From NCBI GenBank assembly GCA_003584705.1, contig AP018536.1, forward strand, positions 3,162,001 through 3,226,000: a stretch of DNA of 64,000 nt. Reading direction: 5' to 3'. Under the pieces are notes generated by a model. That model had not been told where the DNA came from. It did no database searches and was given only the letters and a program-made list of their open reading frames with translations. The translations under genes and the position numbers were made by a program. Shown piece after piece: positions 35,966 to 44,782 of the stretch (the first letter of the stretch is position 1; each line of letters starts with the position of its first letter). The DNA comes from Lachnospiraceae bacterium GAM79 (GTDB lineage: Bacteria > Bacillota > Clostridia > Lachnospirales > Lachnospiraceae).

Positions 35966-36802
35966 ATGGCACAAAATTCCCGCCCCGTTTTCCGTTCTCC
36001 CTCTCTCGAACAGGAGACCGTGGAAGAACTGTCCCGCAGGCTGCTGGAAATCACCGCGCAGTTAAATGCCAGCAATCGCTCCCTGCAACACCTGCAACAG
36101 GAACGTACGGAAATGCTGGCCAATCTCTCCCATGATCTGCGGGCTCCCCTCACTGCCATCCGCAGTGCCGTGGATTATCTTACTTCCGGACAGTCTCTGT
36201 CTGCACAGGATATCGAAGGTGCCCTCACCCTGATCGATCACCGGACTGGGACACTGGAACATCTGATCCGGGATATGTACGAGTTGTTCACTCTGGAGGA
36301 TCCTTCCCACGCCTTTTCCTTTCAGGAACTGGATGCCCCGGCCTTTCTGGAAGAATATTTCTATACCGCACTTCCGGACAGCCACTATGCCGGTCATCTT
36401 CTCTGTTTATCTGTATCGCAGGATCTCCATGCCACCCTTTTTGCAGATCCCGGAAAACTGATACGGATTCTGGACAATCTGCTCAGCAATGCCGCAAAAT
36501 ATGCTCCCGCCGGAACGAAAATCACTCTGTCTGCCGCGCCTTCCGCTGACCTTACTTCTCTCCGGATCTCCGTGACCGATGAGGGGCCCGGCATTCCGCC
36601 GGAGGACCTCGAGCGGATCTTTAACCGCACCTACACCGTCTCCTCCGCCAGAACTCCCGGTTCTGCCACCGGCAGTGGTCTGGGACTGGCCATTGTAAAG
36701 ACGATCACAGAACGTCACGGCGGAACCGTGTCCTGCGAAAATGCCCCCGGTGCAGGCAGTATCTTTTCTGTGACACTTCCTGCAAAATTCTTACAATCAT
36801 GA
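35966..36802 (+). CDS. Soluble sensor histidine kinase
   Basis: 278 residues. HisKA with phospho-acceptor His56 (ANLSHDLRAPLTAIRS), then HATPase with N box NLLSNAAKYAPAG, G1 DEGPGIP and G2 GSGLGLAIV. No membrane segment or recognised sensor domain precedes the coiled-coil N-terminus, so it must sense a cytoplasmic cue or act through a partner. Cotranscribed with the response regulator. Confidence 0.92.
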   Translation: MAQNSRPVFRSPSLEQETVEELSRRLLEITAQLNASNRSLQHLQQERTEMLANLSHDLRAPLTAIRSAVDYLTSGQSLSAQDIEGALTLIDHRTGTLEHLIRDMYELFTLEDPSHAFSFQELDAPAFLEEYFYTALPDSHYAGHLLCLSVSQDLHATLFADPGKLIRILDNLLSNAAKYAPAGTKITLSAAPSADLTSLRISVTDEGPGIPPEDLERIFNRTYTVSSARTPGSATGSGLGLAIVKTITERHGGTVSCENAPGAGSIFSVTLPAKFLQS

Positions 36803-36821
36803 TACATTTCTTTACTTCCGC

Positions 36822-36853
36822 CCCTGTGTTCCCTATGCTGTAGTCACACAGGG
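36822..36853 (+). terminator. Hairpin after the histidine kinase
   Basis: CCCTGTGT/ACACAGGG arms with a 16-nt loop, between the kinase stop and a small peptide gene. No T tract, so it may be an mRNA processing or attenuation site. Confidence 0.4.
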
Positions 36854-36903
36854 ACTTTCCCCGTGTACATCTCTGCATAAGGCAGACGGAAAGGAGAATT
36901 CTT

Positions 36904-37083
36904 ATGAAGCATTGGACACAACCTGAACTGATGGAACTGAAGGTATCCGAGACCGCCTGTGGATGGTTTCCCTGGTACCCCGGACATCCCGGCGGAGGAG
37001 GACATCATCCCGGACACCATCCCGGTGGCGGCGACTGTCAGCCCCCGCAGCCTTCTGAGGAACCGGAAGAGTTCTTAAGCTGA
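36904..37083 (+). CDS. Second RiPP precursor-like peptide, His/Gly/Pro-rich core
   Basis: 59 residues with an AAAGGAGAA ribosome site. The leader MKHWTQPELMELKVSETA closely matches that of the lasso precursor at 40118 (MKAWSQPEMEELNVRATA), including Thr two residues before the core. The core starts CGWFPWYPGHPGGGG, then HHPGHHPGGG, a second Cys, and an acidic tail ending EEFLS. No Asp or Glu lies at core positions 7-9, so the usual lasso ring cannot form. The C-terminal Ser matches the residue phosphorylated in paeninodin. It overlaps the 3' end of a kinase gene by 9 nt on the opposite strand. Confidence 0.75.
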   Translation: MKHWTQPELMELKVSETACGWFPWYPGHPGGGGHHPGHHPGGGDCQPPQPSEEPEEFLS

Positions 37084-38034
37084 CACGACGTTTCGCAGTG
37101 CGTGTACTTCCGCTGCCACCTCGGCAGTGGAATCACCTGCTGCCGGTCTCCTTATCCAAAAGACCGGTATCTGCTCCGCTATTTTCAGGCAGTTCTGCCA
37201 GATTTCCATTCCCGGATCCTGTTTTTTCCACAGATGTCTTAAGAACAGATTGTCTTTATACACGATCATGCTGTCGGGACCTGTGATTTTTTCTGCTTTT
37301 ATCTTCCCGGACTTATCTTCCGCCTCTTTTTTCCATCGGATTCCCAGAAAAACAAATCGTTCCAGTCTGGCCTTTTCCCTTTGAAATACCCCGGTACAGG
37401 GCACCAGAAATTTGTCCTTTTTTTCATCAATATACAAAAGTTCTTCCGGGGGATATCCCTGCCTCAGCACCACATCCCTGCACAGCTTCATATAAGGAAA
37501 AGCCGGATACACCCACACCCCTTCTTTTCCGGAAATGTCCACCACTGCCATATCGTCTGCCAGAAAACGATACCCCCGTTTCAGCAGTTCTGCCGTCAGT
37601 GTGGACTTGCCCGCGCCACTCTCTCCGGCGATCAGGATCGCACCACCTTCCGGAGTTGCCAGCGCACTGCAATGGATGGGAAGTTTTCCCTGCTGAATGC
37701 TGAGCATTGCTATTCCAAAGCCCAGCAGATAGGTTCGTACCGCTCCGGGATCTCCTCCCTTCCGGATGTGATACCGGATCACCTGTCCCCGCTCCACACT
37801 CATGGCCAGCGTACGATTACACAACCAGCCTTTTTCTGTACCCAAAAAACTTCCGCAGACGCAGTCTCCGTGTTCTTTCCGAAACTGTGCTTCCTCCTCT
37901 TCGTCCATCGCCCGGATCCGGACCTTTTCCCGTCCGAAGTCCCTGTCATCCTCCGGTAAACGCACCGGATCCAGCTGTACAAAGTCCAGATCCGCTGTTA
38001 CCCTCATGCCGTACAGATAGTAGTGGTACTGCAT
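37075..38034 (-). CDS. HprK-like peptide kinase, copy 1
   Basis: 319 residues from the ATG overlapping the exporter gene end. Walker A GESGAGKST is at about 137-145, followed by YRFLADDMAVVD with the paired acidic residues. This is the HPr-kinase-like fold of lasso peptide kinases such as the paeninodin enzyme, which phosphorylates the precursor's C-terminal Ser. Last gene of the lasso operon. Confidence 0.88.
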   Translation of the reverse strand: MQYHYYLYGMRVTADLDFVQLDPVRLPEDDRDFGREKVRIRAMDEEEEAQFRKEHGDCVCGSFLGTEKGWLCNRTLAMSVERGQVIRYHIRKGGDPGAVRTYLLGFGIAMLSIQQGKLPIHCSALATPEGGAILIAGESGAGKSTLTAELLKRGYRFLADDMAVVDISGKEGVWVYPAFPYMKLCRDVVLRQGYPPEELLYIDEKKDKFLVPCTGVFQREKARLERFVFLGIRWKKEAEDKSGKIKAEKITGPDSMIVYKDNLFLRHLWKKQDPGMEIWQNCLKIAEQIPVFWIRRPAAGDSTAEVAAEVHALRNVVSA

Positions 38035-39683
38035 TCTTCCGTCACACTCCCTTCCCGGATGCAAAGTTCTCTGTCACAATATTTTAAAACACCCTTCCTG
38101 TGGGTGATAAGCAGGCAGGTGGGTCTCGGTTCTAATGCCCGGAGCCCCTGCAATACAGCGACCTCCGTAGCTTCATCCAGCGCCGAGGTGGCCTCATCCA
38201 GGATCAGAAACGGTGCTCTCCGCAAAAAGGCTCTGGCAATGGCGATCCGCTGCGCCTGTCCTTCCGACAGGCCATGCCCTCTTTCCCCGATGACGGTATC
38301 CAGCCCCTCCGGCAGTGACCGGACAAAATTTTCTCCGGAAGCCAGTTTCAGGGCCGCCCACAATTCTTCCTCCGAAGCATCTTCTCTGCCCATCTGCAGA
38401 TTTTCTCTCACGGTTCCGCTGAACAGAGTATTCCCCTGGGGGACATAGGCAATAAACTTCCGGACGAAAGCTCCGGTCTCCTGCCTCTGTCCGCTGCCAT
38501 TGTAGAAATCCACCGTTCCCGCTCCCGTTTCCAGAAAGGCCATCAGAATGCGGATCAGTGTTGTCTTGCCGATACCGGACTCTCCTACAATGGCGACAAA
38601 TTCTCCCGGACAGATCTTCAGATTCACCCGTTTCAGCACCGGTTCCCTGGTATATCCGAAGCATACATTTCGAAGCTCCACTCCGATCTCCCATCCACGG
38701 ATCTCTCCGGCTGCCCTTTGCTCCCCGGGAATTCTCTGTAACTCCATGATTCTCCCGGCGGAAGTCAACAGGGCAATGATCCGGGGAATCTGCTGGGCCA
38801 GTCCCAGGATCGGCGCCTGTACCCGGTTCACCAGTGTCAGAAATACCGACATAGTACCGTAGGTGATCTGTTGTCTCGACAGCTGCCATGCCCCGTAGGA
38901 AAATGCTATCAGATATCCTCCCTGAAAAGCCAGTGACATCACCGTGGAACTGGCGGTTCCCAGTCCGGTCTTGCGGTATACCCAGTAGAACCGTTCCTCC
39001 CGCAGCTTTGTCAGGCGCTCCACCGCCCGGTCCTCTCCGGTAAAAGCCTTTACGATCAGAAGGTTGGCCAGACTTTCCTGCAAAAAGGAACGGTATTCCG
39101 ACTCACTCTCCTGCACTTTCCCCTGTAACCGTTTCAGGCGTTTTCCCAGCCACCAGGAGCACAGGGCTGCCACCGGTGCCACCAGCAGGGCAAACACCGC
39201 AAGGAGCGGGGAATAATAAAACAACATACAAAACACCAGTACCAACTCGATCCCCAGCTGTAAGATATTAGGGATCGTCCCCACAATACCGTCCGCCACA
39301 TTTCCCGCATCGCTGGTCAGTCTTGTCATGAGATCACCGGTATGATAGGCCGTCACTTCCCGCCAGCCAGAATGCAGGATCTTCTCATAGATCTGCCGTC
39401 GGATCCCGAAGGAAAACCGCTCCGTTACCAGTGCAGTAAGCAGTGTCGACAACACCGAGATTCCCTGCATTCCCAATAACAGCAGCACATAACCCGTAAG
39501 CAGCCGTCCGAAACCGCTTCCCACTGTGGCATGATCAATGATCTCCTTGGTGATCTGCACCATGGCCAGCGAGGCAAAAGTCTCCAACAATCCAAACAAT
39601 AACAGCAGACCAATCCTGCCCGCATAGGGAGCGGTATATTGCCACAACCAGGAAATATAATCTCTTCCTCTTATTTTTCCCAT
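38004..39683 (-). CDS. ABC transporter for lasso peptide export (D protein)
   Basis: 559 residues, a half-transporter with six membrane helices (about 20-300) and a C-terminal ATPase: Walker A VGESGIGKTT, signature LSEGQ, Walker B FLILDEATSALDE. No N-terminal peptidase domain, as expected because leader cleavage is done by the separate B2 protein. It follows the B1 gene by 6 nt. Exports the mature peptide and gives self-protection. Confidence 0.92.
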   Translation of the reverse strand: MGKIRGRDYISWLWQYTAPYAGRIGLLLLFGLLETFASLAMVQITKEIIDHATVGSGFGRLLTGYVLLLLGMQGISVLSTLLTALVTERFSFGIRRQIYEKILHSGWREVTAYHTGDLMTRLTSDAGNVADGIVGTIPNILQLGIELVLVFCMLFYYSPLLAVFALLVAPVAALCSWWLGKRLKRLQGKVQESESEYRSFLQESLANLLIVKAFTGEDRAVERLTKLREERFYWVYRKTGLGTASSTVMSLAFQGGYLIAFSYGAWQLSRQQITYGTMSVFLTLVNRVQAPILGLAQQIPRIIALLTSAGRIMELQRIPGEQRAAGEIRGWEIGVELRNVCFGYTREPVLKRVNLKICPGEFVAIVGESGIGKTTLIRILMAFLETGAGTVDFYNGSGQRQETGAFVRKFIAYVPQGNTLFSGTVRENLQMGREDASEEELWAALKLASGENFVRSLPEGLDTVIGERGHGLSEGQAQRIAIARAFLRRAPFLILDEATSALDEATEVAVLQGLRALEPRPTCLLITHRKGVLKYCDRELCIREGSVTEECSTTTICTA

Positions 39684-39689
39684 ATGTGT

Positions 39690-39977
39690 CTACACCTCTT
39701 CCAGGATCCCCGCCTGTTCCAGTTTGTCCAGAAATGCCAGCACCTCTTTTTCACACACCTCTTCCATCACTTCATATTCTTCCATCAGTTTATGTAAGAT
39801 AGCCTCCACCGTTATGCCGTCTTCGCCTTCCTGCCCGTCCAGCATATCCCAGATGTCGTTTCCCACACCTTTGATGCAGAAATATTTCCCCTGTTCGAAA
39901 TCCACCATGACCTTTTCTCCCGCCAGGTCCGTCACATTCCTTTTCGCTTTCATTCGGATTTTTGCCGTTTTGTCCAT
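39690..39977 (-). CDS. PqqD-family RiPP recognition protein (lasso B1)
   Basis: 95 residues. PqqD-like winged-helix RRE: VMVDFEQGKYFCIKGVGNDIWDM, then EYEVMEEVCEKEVLAFLDKL. It binds the precursor leader and delivers it to the B2 protease. Start follows AGAAGGGAGAACAG. Confidence 0.93.
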   Translation of the reverse strand: MDKTAKIRMKAKRNVTDLAGEKVMVDFEQGKYFCIKGVGNDIWDMLDGQEGEDGITVEAILHKLMEEYEVMEEVCEKEVLAFLDKLEQAGILEEV

Positions 39978-40048
39978 TTTCTGTTCTCCCTTCTTTTACA
40001 CGCTCTGTCTCCGTCTGTTAATCGAGCAGGCGGACTCATCGTATACAC

Positions 40049-40075
40049 CAAAAAAGCCCATGTAACCATGAGCTT
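40049..40075 (-). terminator. Attenuator between lasso precursor and B1
   Basis: AAGCTCATG-GTTA-CATGGGCTT (one G-U pair) followed by six T on the minus strand. It would let the precursor be made in excess over the enzymes. Confidence 0.8.
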
Positions 40076-40117
40076 CCCTGATCCATTCTGGCATTTTCCT
40101 CTCATACAGTCCGAAAA

Positions 40118-40294
40118 CTACTGTACGTCTACGGTAGGTTCTCCGGAATTGCCGGAAGAAGGACCGTAAGTGGGGATAGTATACTTACCGTCATCGGACT
40201 GGTAAACGCCGTCCTCGATCAGACCTCCCTTAGGGCTGTAAGCCGTTGCTCTTACGTTCAGTTCCTCCATTTCGGGCTGACTCCATGCTTTCAT
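40118..40294 (-). CDS. Lasso peptide precursor (A)
   Basis: 58 residues after AAGGAGGAATGGAAA. Leader MKAWSQPEMEELNVRATA has the YxxPxL-like recognition element (WSQPEMEEL) and Thr at -2. The core would start YSPKGGLIE, so Glu9 could close a nine-residue macrolactam with Tyr1; Asp10 is next. A 40-residue core is long for a lasso peptide, so C-terminal trimming may occur. Tyr rather than Gly at core position 1 is unusual. Confidence 0.82.
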   Translation of the reverse strand: MKAWSQPEMEELNVRATAYSPKGGLIEDGVYQSDDGKYTIPTYGPSSGNSGEPTVDVQ

Positions 40295-40339
40295 TTTCCA
40301 TTCCTCCTTATTACATTTTTATGATTTCTTACATTTCTG

Positions 40340-40345
40340 ATTATA
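40340..40345 (-). promoter_or_regulatory. Probable -10 box of the lasso precursor
   Basis: TATAAT on the minus strand 45 nt before the precursor start; no good -35 box. Suggests an internal promoter. Confidence 0.45.
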
Positions 40346-40373
40346 ATAATTTCCCTGTAAAAATACCCTCTTT

Positions 40374-41309
40374 CTAACAAAACTGTAAGATTTTCGTTAC
40401 GACCTCGTGGAGTGTATCCTTGTCCGACTGCCTGATCACTTCATAGATTCCGGCCTGCCCTGCGATCCGGACCAACTGTTCCATCAAAGGATACGGAATC
40501 CCGGTACTGTACCGGTAGGTATCCGCCAGATACAACTGGCTGCTCAAAGTCTCCAGTGCTTTCTGCCCGGTGAGCTTTTGGATACTCACTGCCTCTTCCC
40601 CGGTATTCTGCACCGCATCCTGCCACCCGGCCACAGCATCCTTTCGCAGCAAAAAAATCTTCCCGAGGAGCGCCGCCTCTTTCCGATAGCAATCCTGTCT
40701 GCGCCAGGCATATTTGTCCCTCTCTTCGTCAATATAGATCAGTTCTTCCAGCGGCTTCCCGCATTTCAGCGCCATATCACGACAAAGCTTCTGCTGCGGG
40801 TAGGAAGGCTCCGCCAGCATCCCCATAGTTCCCGGATGCACCCTCACTGTGTCATCCGCCAGAAATCCAAGCTTTCTTTGCAACAATTCCATGGCCACCG
40901 TAGACTTCCCGGCCCCGCTCTCCCCACAGAGTAAAATGGCCTGTTCCCCGGTATACAATGCACTTCCGTGAAAAAAGAGTTCCCCCCTCTGCAGACAGAC
41001 CAGTGCCATCCCGGCACTGAGCAACAGGGAAGTGATCACAAGCAGTTGCGGTTCCTCCGAAAGCTCCACGGTGATCCTGCTGCCCCCTTCCACATAGACC
41101 TGTGTTCCGTCCCGGATGCGGAACCAGGCCGATACAAAGCCGTTTGTCCAGGTCCCGTAGCCCTTCTGTCCCGCTTCCAGCAGGAAATCCGGCATCCTTC
41201 CAAATCCAATTTTTACCTCTGCCTCTCCCGCCGTCTCCGGTACTGCCTCCGAAAAGGGGATCTGCGACTGCACCCGCAGTCCGTAGATTCTGTAAAAATA
41301 TTCCATCAT
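40374..41309 (-). CDS. HprK-like peptide kinase, copy 2
   Basis: 311 residues. Walker A GESGAGKST and LGFLADDTVRV as in copy 1; the two share fold and length but clearly differ. Overlaps the cyclase gene by 4 nt. Two kinases in one lasso cluster may mean successive phosphorylation or different substrates. Confidence 0.87.
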   Translation of the reverse strand: MMEYFYRIYGLRVQSQIPFSEAVPETAGEAEVKIGFGRMPDFLLEAGQKGYGTWTNGFVSAWFRIRDGTQVYVEGGSRITVELSEEPQLLVITSLLLSAGMALVCLQRGELFFHGSALYTGEQAILLCGESGAGKSTVAMELLQRKLGFLADDTVRVHPGTMGMLAEPSYPQQKLCRDMALKCGKPLEELIYIDEERDKYAWRRQDCYRKEAALLGKIFLLRKDAVAGWQDAVQNTGEEAVSIQKLTGQKALETLSSQLYLADTYRYSTGIPYPLMEQLVRIAGQAGIYEVIRQSDKDTLHEVVTKILQFC

Positions 41310-43093
41310 ACCTCAAACCTTCTCCGATATTCCTGTGCCAGGCCCACATAAAAGCCACGCACCATGTCTGCTTTTGAGTGCCTGTTTTCCCCGGACATCG
41401 TCTCACCCGGAATCCCCGACAGTTCCTCACAGATCCGTTCCCACTGCAAGGCGAGCAGTTCCCCGCTTCCCACGCCCTGTCTTCCCTTGTGGAATTCATC
41501 CGCCAGAATCTCTTCCGGAATCTTCCCCTGTAAATACTGCCGGACCAGGCGTCTCTCCTGCCCGGCATGGGTGAACTGTTCCGCCGGGAGACTTAGCACC
41601 AGCGCAATCAGCCGCTTGTCTCTGGTGGGATCTCTGGGCACCACTCCGGTGGCCAGAGACAGCTTTACTTCATATTCTCCGATCTGCCGCAAGGCACTTT
41701 TGTCATACATATACCGGGACACCGCTTCATGATCCCCACCGGCTTCCGCCGTGAGAAGATCCCGCCAGATCCACTTGCGGCTCCTGCGGTATTTTCTGCT
41801 GTAGACATTGATCTCCCGCACCAGTTCTTTGATTCTTCCCTGATGTAGCAGTGTCAGGAACAGGCTTCGAAAATCCCCATAGGATATGGTAATATTTCCG
41901 TACTGTCCCGACAGCAGGATCCCACAGTCTTTCTGAGCTGCCAGACGATAACTTTCATACATCCAGGGCAGATTCAGTACCGCTTTACAGGGAACTTCCA
42001 GAACTTCCCGCAGCCTCCGGTTCTCCGCCAGCAGATCTCCCCGGTTGGTCACCAGATACTCCGGTTCCAGATTCCCGTGAAATCTCCGCACCAGTTCCAC
42101 ACTGCCTCTCTCATCCTCCACAGCGTATTGTCCCGGGATCCGTGCTCTTTCCTTCTCCTCCGGCACCGCAGTAAAGGAATACAGTTTCTTTCCTCTGGCA
42201 GCAAGGTAAGGTGCTGCATAAGCTGCCACCGCATTGGAGTCCAGCCCGCCGCTTAACAGAATTCCTGTTTCTTTTCCACCCCGGCCTTCCCGGATCACAT
42301 CCTCCACGCAGTGCCGGAACACCGTGGTCACCAGCTCCCGGTACCCTGCTTCCGTCTTCCCCCGCAGGATCCTCCTTCCCGCAAAGGGATCCCAGTAATC
42401 CCTTCTGTGCACCCCTTCTTCAGTAAATACCACAATTTCTCCCGGAGCCAGTCGCAGGATCCCCGCATAGGGTGTCTCTCTGGGTTCCGACACCGCCCGC
42501 AGATCCCGGATGGTATAGAACCGGTCAAACCAGCCCGTATTTTCCTTCCAGTTCTCCCGTTCGCAGGTGATCCCCGCAAGCAGCGTGGAAAAATAGACCC
42601 TTTTTTCCTCCTGAAAATAATAGACCGAACGGTTTCCCACCGCATCATTGAACAAAGTCAGGGTCCGCTTCCCCGGCTCCAGATACGCACAGGCATAGGC
42701 TCCTCTGGCCACGGCAAGCGTTTCCTCCGGATGGCTGCAAAAGCTTTCATACAGAATTTCCCCGTCCGGATGGCTGCACAGATCCCGGATGCCTCCAAAC
42801 CGCTGCACCAGTTCTCCGCGGTTATCCAGGATCACATCCGCCACGAACAGACTTCTGCGCTCTCCCTTTCTTTCATAAGGGAATCTTTCTTCCACAGCTT
42901 CCCTTGTGACATCCTGTACCCCGCAGGCCAGATAATAGGTTGCCTCCCTTTTTTCCTGTATCCGGTCCAGGCAGCTCGTCCTATAGGCCTGCCGCATCCG
43001 CAGAGCCTCTTCCCACAGGTTCCCTGCACGATTTTTTCTTTGTGCCTCTGACTGCACCACACTCAGATCCACAATTCCCCAGATTGCCGACAT
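41306..43093 (-). CDS. Asparagine synthetase-like lasso cyclase (C)
   Basis: 595 residues. The N-terminal glutaminase-like domain lacks the catalytic Cys after Met (MSAIWG), as in lasso cyclases, so it does not use glutamine. The PP-loop ILLSGGLDSNAVA is at about 282-294. It activates the ring Asp/Glu with ATP and closes the macrolactam. Overlaps kinase 2 and follows B2 by 2 nt. Confidence 0.92.
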   Translation of the reverse strand: MSAIWGIVDLSVVQSEAQRKNRAGNLWEEALRMRQAYRTSCLDRIQEKREATYYLACGVQDVTREAVEERFPYERKGERRSLFVADVILDNRGELVQRFGGIRDLCSHPDGEILYESFCSHPEETLAVARGAYACAYLEPGKRTLTLFNDAVGNRSVYYFQEEKRVYFSTLLAGITCERENWKENTGWFDRFYTIRDLRAVSEPRETPYAGILRLAPGEIVVFTEEGVHRRDYWDPFAGRRILRGKTEAGYRELVTTVFRHCVEDVIREGRGGKETGILLSGGLDSNAVAAYAAPYLAARGKKLYSFTAVPEEKERARIPGQYAVEDERGSVELVRRFHGNLEPEYLVTNRGDLLAENRRLREVLEVPCKAVLNLPWMYESYRLAAQKDCGILLSGQYGNITISYGDFRSLFLTLLHQGRIKELVREINVYSRKYRRSRKWIWRDLLTAEAGGDHEAVSRYMYDKSALRQIGEYEVKLSLATGVVPRDPTRDKRLIALVLSLPAEQFTHAGQERRLVRQYLQGKIPEEILADEFHKGRQGVGSGELLALQWERICEELSGIPGETMSGENRHSKADMVRGFYVGLAQEYRRRFEV

Positions 43094-43095
43094 AC

Positions 43096-43545
43096 TTATC
43101 CCCTCTTTCCGGAAGCCTCCTTACAGAACCGGGCCACGGTAGTATATCCGCCGCCGTCCCCTCCGGTCACATACATTTCCCCAAAACGCAGCCAGGCATG
43201 GGCCACCATTTTACCTTCTTCCATGCCACACCCCAGATACAGGGTGGAAGAAAGTCCCTGTCGGTACAACAGTCTCTGGGCCGCCAGCGCCCGCACCAGA
43301 CATTTACTCTCCCAGGGAGTCTTATCACAGACCTTTCCCACGATCTGGGCGATACGCGCCGCCTGCCGGTATCCTTCCCGGGATGCCGTTCCTGCGGATT
43401 CTTCGTTTTCTCTGCCCCAGCCCTTCCGCAATTTCCCCGGCGGCAGGAGCAGCAGCTGCATGCGGAAGATCGCCGAATAATAATAGGTAAGTAAGGTTTC
43501 TTTTTTCCAGTGGTTCTTCCAAAGAAACCCTGACGGACTTTTCAT
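43096..43545 (-). CDS. Lasso leader peptidase (B2, transglutaminase-like)
   Basis: 149 residues. Catalytic Cys in WESKCLVRALAAQRLL (about 85), His in MVAHAWLRFG (about 118) and Asp further on (GGDGGG). Cuts the leader with help from B1. Cotranscribed with the cyclase. Confidence 0.93.
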   Translation of the reverse strand: MKSPSGFLWKNHWKKETLLTYYYSAIFRMQLLLLPPGKLRKGWGRENEESAGTASREGYRQAARIAQIVGKVCDKTPWESKCLVRALAAQRLLYRQGLSSTLYLGCGMEEGKMVAHAWLRFGEMYVTGGDGGGYTTVARFCKEASGKRG

Positions 43546-43585
43546 GGCTTTCTTACACTCCTTATAAATATTTCAATGGAACAGA

Positions 43586-44764
43586 CTAATGAAAACGTAA
43601 CTGCAGTCTGCGGTAGATATCCTGTCTTACACCGATCTGTGATGCATCGATCTGCCGCAGCATTTCCCGCTTGTATTTTCCCCGGCCGCAGACCACACCC
43701 CGAGCGGCCCGGATTCCCCAGGCTGCCGGAAGCAGAAATTTTCCCGCAACGGGATTTCTCGAAAGCCACGGGTAATACAACACCATATATTCATAAGGAG
43801 GGAACCAGTACCAGCGTTTCAGGGCATCTCGGCCCTTTTCTCCCTTCTCCGGCTGCGCATCGCAGAACCGGTTCCAGATACCGTTTTCATCCTTGCCATA
43901 GATTCCACACCCCTGCATATAGTCAAACAGTTGCTGATAAAACGCTTCACCGGGCTCTCCCTGCAGCCAGATCCGGGCCAGCTTCTCCATATGCTCCGTA
44001 AATGCCGTCAGTCCCAATCCCGCAAACTGCTTTTGCAGATAGTCTGCGTTCATTTCCCCACCGAATTTTTCCAGAAACACATAAATGTCCACCAGATTCC
44101 GGATACCACAGCCTCTCTTGTAAAAATGCTTTGCCATATGAGCCATCATGTAAATATAGAAATCTTCCGCCTCAAAATCATACACATACAGAAAGCCCTT
44201 TCTGCGCACCGCCCGGGACAGATCCGAGAAATAGGCATACTGCCTCTCGTCCACTGTCCGGTCATACATGGCTCTGTGCGCCTCCACCACGATTCCCGGT
44301 GCTTTCCGATAGATATCATGATGCTTGATCTTCTGTTGCAGGACATACCCCATGGCTTCCAGTTCCACTGCCGCCTGCTCCATGAAATCTCCGTGGATCA
44401 GAATGTCAATATCACTCATTTCCCGCAGAAACGGAGACGGATAATAGAATTTCATCCTGGCTCCTTTCATGGGTTGACAGGGAATCTTTGCCTGTTCCAT
44501 CCGTTCCTCCAGCTTCTTCAATTCCTGCAGCTGCATACCGGTAAAAAGCATGCTTCCCAGTACTTTTTCCCGCAAAAGCTCTTTTTCTTCCTCCGAAAGC
44601 CCATCTGTTTTTAACAAGGCTCCCAAAAGCAGATAATCCATATGGTTCTCCTCTGAAATCTTTACAATCTCCCTTACAGAGACTCCCTCTGGCAGAGACG
44701 CCGCCTTTCTGTCCTCCAATCCGGCCTTTACCAGTTCCGCCAGATATTCTGCCATTGTTTCCAT
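43586..44764 (-). CDS. Nucleotidyltransferase-fold protein of the lasso cluster
   Basis: 392 residues, NTP_transf_5-like: SDIDILIHGDF carries the acidic pair of the nucleotidyltransferase fold, with KHHDIYRKAPGIVVEAHRAM after it. Such proteins accompany paeninodin-type clusters and may modify the phosphorylated peptide. Starts after AAAGGGGACC. Located between CotH and B2 genes. Confidence 0.8.
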   Translation of the reverse strand: METMAEYLAELVKAGLEDRKAASLPEGVSVREIVKISEENHMDYLLLGALLKTDGLSEEEKELLREKVLGSMLFTGMQLQELKKLEERMEQAKIPCQPMKGARMKFYYPSPFLREMSDIDILIHGDFMEQAAVELEAMGYVLQQKIKHHDIYRKAPGIVVEAHRAMYDRTVDERQYAYFSDLSRAVRRKGFLYVYDFEAEDFYIYMMAHMAKHFYKRGCGIRNLVDIYVFLEKFGGEMNADYLQKQFAGLGLTAFTEHMEKLARIWLQGEPGEAFYQQLFDYMQGCGIYGKDENGIWNRFCDAQPEKGEKGRDALKRWYWFPPYEYMVLYYPWLSRNPVAGKFLLPAAWGIRAARGVVCGRGKYKREMLRQIDASQIGVRQDIYRRLQLRFH

Positions 44765-44782
44765 ACGTGGTCCCCTTTCCCT

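Noticed and set aside
36904..37083. Canonical lasso precursor
   Set aside because: Leader fits, but there is no Asp/Glu at core positions 7-9 to form the ring.
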